From NCBI GenBank assembly GCA_900539735.1, contig UQDE01000019.1, positions 1 to 44,371 on the forward strand: a stretch of 44,371 bases of DNA. Direction: 5' to 3'. The DNA comes from an uncultured Collinsella sp. GTDB lineage: Bacteria > Actinomycetota > Coriobacteriia > Coriobacteriales > Coriobacteriaceae. Positions 40,690-44,371 of this stretch are shown here, one piece after another. Within the stretch, counting starts at the first letter, position 1, and every line of letters begins with the position of its first letter. Under the pieces are notes generated by a model that was given only the letters and a program-made list of their open reading frames with translations, was not told the DNA's origin and did not search any database. The position numbers and the translations under genes were made by a program.

Positions 40690-41265
40690 GTGAGTACCCG
40701 TAGCGCCACGAACAAGCGCACGCAATCCCACGAAGTTACCGGGGTTGCGCGCAAGTCTGCCGCATCTGCTAAGCCCGCCCGCCAAGCAGCGAGCTCCGTT
40801 CGCGTCGTGCCGGCTTCGTCTAAGGCACGCCGCAAAGAGCTCGAGAAGGGCGAGAACCTCGAGGGCCTCTCTAAAGAGGAGAAGCGCGCCCGCAAGGCTA
40901 AGCAGCGCGCCAAGGAGGACCGCATCTATACGGTGTCGAATATCCTCCTCAAGCAGGACGAGGACTACACCAAGCGCCGTCGCATCTGGTGGATTGTGCT
41001 CGCCATTGGCATGGTGCTCGTCGTGGCAATTTGGGCCTCGCTGTACTTCGCTCCCGCTGGCATGGTGTCCAGCCCCGTCCAGATGGTCGGCATCGTTTTG
41101 TCCTATGTCATCATCCTAGGTGACTTTATCTACGACTTCGCTCGTATTCGTCCCTTGCGCAACATGTACCGCGCGCAGGCCGAGGGCATGTCCGAGAACA
41201 AGCTCAACGCTCTTATCGAGCGCGCAGCTGCCGAGGAGGACAAGAAGGACTCCAAGAAGAAATAG
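40690..41265 (+). CDS. Basic two-TM membrane protein
   Basis: A 191-residue protein from a GTG start directly after the purC stop, with a ribosome-binding site (AAGGAG) inside the purC end. Residues 1-98 are very basic and hydrophilic, with a run of Lys/Arg/Glu ('SKEEKRARKAKQRAKEDR') likely to be helical. Two membrane segments at 99-121 and 128-149 follow, then a charged C-terminus with 'EEDKKDSKKK'. I recognise no named family. It is probably co-transcribed with purC, but nothing else links it to purine synthesis. Confidence 0.8.
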   Translation: MSTRSATNKRTQSHEVTGVARKSAASAKPARQAASSVRVVPASSKARRKELEKGENLEGLSKEEKRARKAKQRAKEDRIYTVSNILLKQDEDYTKRRRIWWIVLAIGMVLVVAIWASLYFAPAGMVSSPVQMVGIVLSYVIILGDFIYDFARIRPLRNMYRAQAEGMSENKLNALIERAAAEEDKKDSKKK

Positions 41266-41296
41266 CGTTTGCATACATACTTATCGCTAAGATATA

Positions 41297-41326
41297 AGGC
41301 GCGTCGTTTTTGCGGCGCGCCTTTTT
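41297..41326 (+). terminator. Terminator of purC operon
   Basis: Stem AGGCGCG/CGCGCCT (41297-41303 with 41316-41322) with a partly paired 12-base loop, followed by a run of T residues. Confidence 0.87.
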
Positions 41327-41354
41327 ACTGTTCTATAGATAGATGGAGTGGCAC

Positions 41355-42635
41355 ATGATTCGAGCTGCCCTGACGGTCGAAGAGGCCCTGGAGGGTATGA
41401 AGTCCCTGGAGCCCAAGATTAAAAACTATGCGCGCCTGGTTGTCCGCAAGGGCGTAAACGTTAAGCCCGGCCAGGAAGTCGTCGTTCAGTCTCCGGTTGA
41501 GTGCGCGCCGTTTGCGCGCGTGGTGGTCGCGGAGGCCTATGCTGCCGGCGCCGGCCACGTGACGGTCATCTGGGCCGATGATGCCGTGACGAGGCTCACG
41601 TACGAGCATGTCGAGAAAAGCTATTTTGAGCAGACGCCCGAGTGGAAGCGCCTGCAGCTGGATTCCCTGGCCCAGGACGGTGCCTGCTTTATCTTTATCG
41701 AGGGTGCGGACCCCGCCGCCCTTAAGGGCATCGATCCCGCTAAGCCCGCTGCAGCTTCTAAGGCAAAGAACACGCAGTGCAAAGTTTTCCGCCGTGGACT
41801 GGATTACAACATCAATCCGTGGTGCATCGCTGGCGCTCCGGTCGTGGCTTGGGCGCGCGAGGTGTTCCCGGGAGACGCCGATGGGGTTGCAATCTATAAG
41901 CTGTGGAATGCGATTCTGCACACCGCTCGCGCCGATGGCCAGGACCCAGAGAGCGACTGGGAACTCCATGACGCCGCATTCGAAAAGAACCTGCGTTTCC
42001 TGAACGACAATCGTTTCGACCGCCTGCATTACACCGCGGCAAATGGAACCGATCTGACGATTGGCATGACGAAGGGTCACGAGTGGGCCGGCGGCAAGGG
42101 CAAGACGCCCGATGGACATCCCTTCTTCCCCAACATCCCCACCGAGGAAGTCTTCACTTCGCCCGATCGCATGCGCGCCGACGGTATCGTGTACTCGGCC
42201 ATGCCGCTCATCCACCACGGCAATAAAGTCGACGATTTTTGGATTAAGTTCGAGGGCGGCCGCGTGGTGGACTACGACGCCCGCGTGGGCAAGGCAACGC
42301 TCGCAAGTATCATCGATACTGACGAGGGCGCTGCTCACCTGGGAGAGGTCGCGCTCATTTCCAAGAACACGCCGATCCGCGAAAGTGGTGTTCTGTTCTA
42401 CGATACGCTCTATGACGAGAACGCCAGCTGCCATCTCGCGCTAGGTGTCGGTTTCCCCGAATGCATCGAGGGTGGGTATGACATGTCCAAGGAGGAGCTC
42501 CTGGAGCATGGCGTTAACGTCTCGAGCACGCACGTCGATTTTATGATCGGCACGGACGACATCGATATTACGGGCATTACGCCTGATGGACGTGAAGTTG
42601 TGATTTTCCAGAACGGCCAATGGAGTTGGGAATAG
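41355..42635 (+). CDS. M29-family aminopeptidase (AmpS/PepS type)
   Basis: Thermophilic-type metallo-aminopeptidase of the M29 family, which removes N-terminal residues from peptides in the cytoplasm. I start it at the ATG at 41355 (MIRAALTVEEAL, 426 residues) because GGAG (41345-41348) lies 6 bases upstream. Family features: 'NYARLVVRKGVNVKPGQEVVV' at the start, 'GKTPDGHPFFPNIPTEEVFTSPDR' (metal-binding Glu region, about 260-280), 'ESGVLFYDTLYDENASCHLALG' and 'HVDFMIGTDDIDITG' with the closing His/Asp ligands. The promoter of tRNA-Lys begins inside its last codons. Confidence 0.92.
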   Translation: MIRAALTVEEALEGMKSLEPKIKNYARLVVRKGVNVKPGQEVVVQSPVECAPFARVVVAEAYAAGAGHVTVIWADDAVTRLTYEHVEKSYFEQTPEWKRLQLDSLAQDGACFIFIEGADPAALKGIDPAKPAAASKAKNTQCKVFRRGLDYNINPWCIAGAPVVAWAREVFPGDADGVAIYKLWNAILHTARADGQDPESDWELHDAAFEKNLRFLNDNRFDRLHYTAANGTDLTIGMTKGHEWAGGKGKTPDGHPFFPNIPTEEVFTSPDRMRADGIVYSAMPLIHHGNKVDDFWIKFEGGRVVDYDARVGKATLASIIDTDEGAAHLGEVALISKNTPIRESGVLFYDTLYDENASCHLALGVGFPECIEGGYDMSKEELLEHGVNVSSTHVDFMIGTDDIDITGITPDGREVVIFQNGQWSWE

Positions 42636-42654
42636 TCCCAGACCGTGGTACAAT
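42626..42654 (+). promoter_or_regulatory. Promoter of tRNA-Lys
   Basis: TTGGGA (42626-42631) and TACAAT (42649-42654) are separated by exactly 17 bases. The tRNA starts 9 bases further on. The -35 box lies in the final codons of the aminopeptidase gene. Confidence 0.75.
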
Positions 42655-42663
42655 GCCACCCGC

Positions 42664-42736
42664 GGGCCGTTAGCTCAGCTGGCAGAGCAGGGGACTTTTA
42701 ATCCCAAGGTCCAGGGTTCGAACCCCTGACGGCCCA
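42664..42736 (+). tRNA. tRNA-Lys(TTT)
   Basis: Acceptor GGGCCGT (42664-42670) pairs with ACGGCCC (42729-42735). The anticodon loop CTTTTAA gives anticodon TTT. D-arm GCTCAGCTGGCAGAGC and T-arm CAGGG-TTCGAAC-CCCTG are standard. The discriminator is A42736, followed by CCC, so CCA is not encoded. Its last bases recur at 42899-42922. Confidence 0.95.
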
Positions 42737-42752
42737 CCCAAAGATTGTTGAG

Positions 42753-42781
42753 ACGGTCAACTTCGGTTGGCCGTCTTTTTT
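42753..42781 (+). terminator. UUCG-loop terminator of tRNA-Lys
   Basis: A 9-bp stem ACGGTCAAC/GTTGGCCGT with one G-U pair closes a C(UUCG)G tetraloop, an especially stable RNA loop, and is followed by T residues. A copy with two base changes that keep the fold lies at 44039-44060. Confidence 0.9.
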
Positions 42782-42808
42782 GTCGCCCTTTCATGGGTTC
42801 GAACCCGT
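42754..42808 (+). repeat. 55-bp direct repeat, left copy
   Basis: Matches 44039-44093 at 53 of 55 positions. It covers most of the tRNA-Lys terminator and the 12-bp palindrome GGGTTCGAACCC (42795-42806), which also forms the core of the tRNA T-arm. The pair flanks the TraX-bearing AT-rich insert. Confidence 0.85.
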
Positions 42809-42922
42809 CGGGGCGCGGAGCTGAGTAAACGCGCGAGCGTTTGCCAGCGCAGCGCGCAAGGCGCGAAAGCGCCGCAGCGGCCGCCTGCGAAGCAGGCTGA
42901 ACCCCTGACGGCCCACCCAAAG
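42795..42922 (+). repeat. tRNA-Lys-associated hairpin element
   Basis: Same plan as behind tRNA-Gly: T-arm palindrome GGGTTCGAACCC, then three hairpins at 42827-42842 (AAACGC/GCGTTT, loop GCGA), 42860-42873 (GGCGC/GCGCC, loop GAAA) and 42883-42897 (GCCTGC/GCAGGC, loop GAA), then an exact 24-base copy of the tRNA-Lys 3' end and its flank (42899-42922, original at 42720-42743). CGTCGGGG after the palindrome can pair with CCCCTGACG at the end with one bulged T. Confidence 0.7.
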
Positions 42923-42935
42923 AAAGGAAAAAGAA

Positions 42936-43733
42936 ATGAAAACAGATAGATACGGAATTAGCGGCAGCACATTAAAGATAATAGCGGCCATCTCGATGGT
43001 TCTCGATCATGTAAGCAGGATCGTCCTGACCAATGGAATCATGACTCACGCATCGTACAATCAGATATCAGACGAACAGTGGGCGATTCTAAGCGAGGCT
43101 TCGGATGTGCTTCATGTTCTTGGCAGAATTGCATTTCCCTTATTTTGCTTTTTGATAGTTGAGGGATTTTTGCATACTCATGACATAAAGAAGTACCTGC
43201 GAAATATGCTTGTCTTAGCAATCATTGCGGAGCCCATATACGATTTCGTTCAAACCGGGCAGCTATTTGACCTTCGGCAACAGAATGTTATGTATGAGCT
43301 CCTGCTTTCCTTGGTCTTTTTGATTATTCTGGAAAAGATACAAAGTCTTTCAAAATGGAAGAGGCACATTGCAGAAATTGCTCTGATTGTTTTGACAGCA
43401 CTGGCAGCTGAATACACTAAGCTGGATGGCGGTGCGTATGGCATTCTGCTTGTGGCTGCATTCTATTTATTCCACGACAGCAAAGCAAAGATGTTCTTTG
43501 CTGCAGTATGTGCAGTGCTCTATTCGTCATGCCATATAATTGGCGGCGGATTTGAGTTCACTACAGCTAATATTTTTAATCCTGATGTTGCTGCCGCGAT
43601 AATTTCGTTGTTGCTTATCAATCTTTATAATGGCAAGCGAGGGCTGAAGCTGAAATATTTCTTCTACATTTTCTATCCGGCACATCTTGCTCTGCTTTAT
43701 GGTGTCTCGCTTATTGTTTTGAACTGTCTTTAA
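42936..43733 (+). CDS. TraX-family membrane protein
   Basis: A 265-residue integral membrane protein with about seven to eight hydrophobic segments, matching the TraX family by its N-terminus ('GSTLKIIAAISMVLDHVSRI', about 9-28), 'LGRIAFPLFCFLIVEGFLHT' (about 60-79) and 'YAKLDGGAYG'-like 'YTKLDGGAYGILLV'. TraX of plasmid F acetylates pilin; chromosomal members occur widely in Firmicutes and Actinobacteria with unclear roles. AGAAAGGAAAAAG precedes the ATG, 13 bases after the copied tRNA 3' end. The gene is far more AT-rich than its neighbours and lies between direct repeats, so it is very probably a horizontally acquired cargo gene. Confidence 0.88.
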   Translation: MKTDRYGISGSTLKIIAAISMVLDHVSRIVLTNGIMTHASYNQISDEQWAILSEASDVLHVLGRIAFPLFCFLIVEGFLHTHDIKKYLRNMLVLAIIAEPIYDFVQTGQLFDLRQQNVMYELLLSLVFLIILEKIQSLSKWKRHIAEIALIVLTALAAEYTKLDGGAYGILLVAAFYLFHDSKAKMFFAAVCAVLYSSCHIIGGGFEFTTANIFNPDVAAAIISLLLINLYNGKRGLKLKYFFYIFYPAHLALLYGVSLIVLNCL

Positions 43734-43803
43734 AAACTCTCAAACAAGTCTCTGAAAGCAGAAACAAATTGACCCTAAGACTGCTTGTGAATTTCCGGAA
43801 GAC

Positions 43804-44034
43804 ATGAGAGATGCGAGGGTAGACAATGAGGGCTGCAGAAAGATGCTTCTCAGTTCTCTGGCGGATCGCATGAATCTGTATGAGGATCACTTCCACACAC
43901 TCATTGATAACAGTGATAAACACGGCAGATTCTCAAAACATGAGACTGCGAAGGTCGAAAGATGCTTCGAAAGCATGAATGGCAGCGAGAAAACGAGTTC
44001 GGAAGCACCCTCTGGATGCTCCAGCATAGAATAG
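43804..44034 (+). CDS. Possible small cargo ORF
   Basis: An open frame of 76 codons (MRDARVDNEGCRKMLL...) with a weak GGAAG about 3 bases before the ATG. It is hydrophilic and rich in Ser, Glu and His, without a membrane segment or recognised motif. It lies inside the repeat-flanked insert and ends just before the right repeat. It may be a real small protein, a gene remnant or chance. Confidence 0.3.
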   Translation: MRDARVDNEGCRKMLLSSLADRMNLYEDHFHTLIDNSDKHGRFSKHETAKVERCFESMNGSEKTSSEAPSGCSSIE

Positions 44035-44038
44035 AAAG

Positions 44039-44093
44039 CGGTCAACTTCGGTTGGCTGCCTTTTTTGTCGCCCTTTCATGGGTTCGAACCCGT
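44039..44093 (+). repeat. 55-bp direct repeat, right copy
   Basis: Second copy of 42754-42808 with two mismatches that fall in the terminator stem and keep it foldable. It ends at the same base after GGGTTCGAACCCGT, after which the sequence departs from the left copy (ATCTAGC against CGGGGCG). It marks the likely right boundary of the insert. Confidence 0.85.
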
Positions 44094-44371
44094 ATCTAGC
44101 TATATATAAGAACGCTTGGCGAACAAAACCCGCCTTTTACCGATGGGAAACAAATAACTGATGCCTTTGGAGTAAAGTAGCGCTCCAGAGATGACCGATG
44201 TCTCAATACACATAAAACAGCTGGTCATCGCCAATATCAGAAGCCAATGCTTCAGTTTTAACCTCAGTGATGCGACTGAGGGACCTATTCATTTGTGAAC
44301 AAAATATGGAGTGCGCGATTCCCGCCCCCGGCGCCCCTCCGGTCTGGCAATATATCTCCTTGCCGCGCGGC
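44094..44371. other. Non-coding right end of window
   Basis: No convincing gene. A 7-bp hairpin CCTCAGT/ACTGAGG lies at 44262-44281. The last 60 bases return to high GC. It may be degraded mobile DNA or the leader of a gene outside the window. Confidence 0.4.

Overview
This window is the replication-origin region of a high-GC Gram-positive bacterium. I read it as an actinobacterium of the class Coriobacteriia, most likely Collinsella or a close relative. That placement rests on the gene order, the high-GC coding style, a PafB/PafC-like WYL pair and an LPxTG adhesin. It is an inference; no taxonomic search was possible.

Layout. Positions 1-9.8 kb carry a leftward replication cluster in the classic order dnaA, dnaN, recF, DUF721 (dciA-like), gyrB, gyrA. 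The dnaA-dnaN gap (7839-8076) looks like the unwinding part of oriC: an AT-rich tract, five DnaA-trio triplets and several DnaA-box-like 9-mers of the form TGTTGAWWA instead of the usual TGTGGATAA. DnaA itself has matching substitutions in its box-reading motif. Upstream of dnaA, in the same transcription direction, lies an unusual gene for a GHKL-type ATPase joined by a Gln/Pro/Met-rich linker to a C-terminal winged helix. A second cluster of DnaA-box-like sites (11193-11336) lies between that gene and the divergent rpmH promoter.

Positions 11.5-16.6 kb run rightward: rpmH, rnpA, yidD, yidC, jag, rsmG, three perfect parS sites, parA, parB and a small membrane protein. From rsmG to the small gene the DNA is visibly more AT-rich. 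A 13-bp sequence (TTAGGTACCTAAC) occurs just before jag and again at the end of the small gene.

Positions 16.7-30.7 kb hold rlmN (leftward), ddl and a DinG-type exonuclease-helicase (rightward), a convergent pair of WYL regulators, a 1042-residue membrane protein with a degenerate M28 peptidase fold split by a very long acidic insertion, a small membrane protein, and a leftward thioester/SpaA-repeat LPATG surface adhesin.

Positions 31.0-42.6 kb hold tRNA-Gly(CCC), purB, a solute-binding protein overlapping a membrane diguanylate cyclase, a TSCPD protein with a Tat lipoprotein, a two-component system, purC, a two-TM protein and an M29 aminopeptidase.

The right end has tRNA-Lys(TTT) followed by an AT-rich insert carrying a TraX-family gene, flanked by 55-bp direct repeats. 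Behind both tRNA genes lies the same architecture: a terminator, a T-arm-like sequence, three small hairpins with GAA, GATA or GNRA-type loops, and a second copy of the tRNA 3' end. The stem sequences differ between the two loci while the folds are kept. This, the origin variant and the GHKL-winged-helix gene are the most promising unusual signals here.
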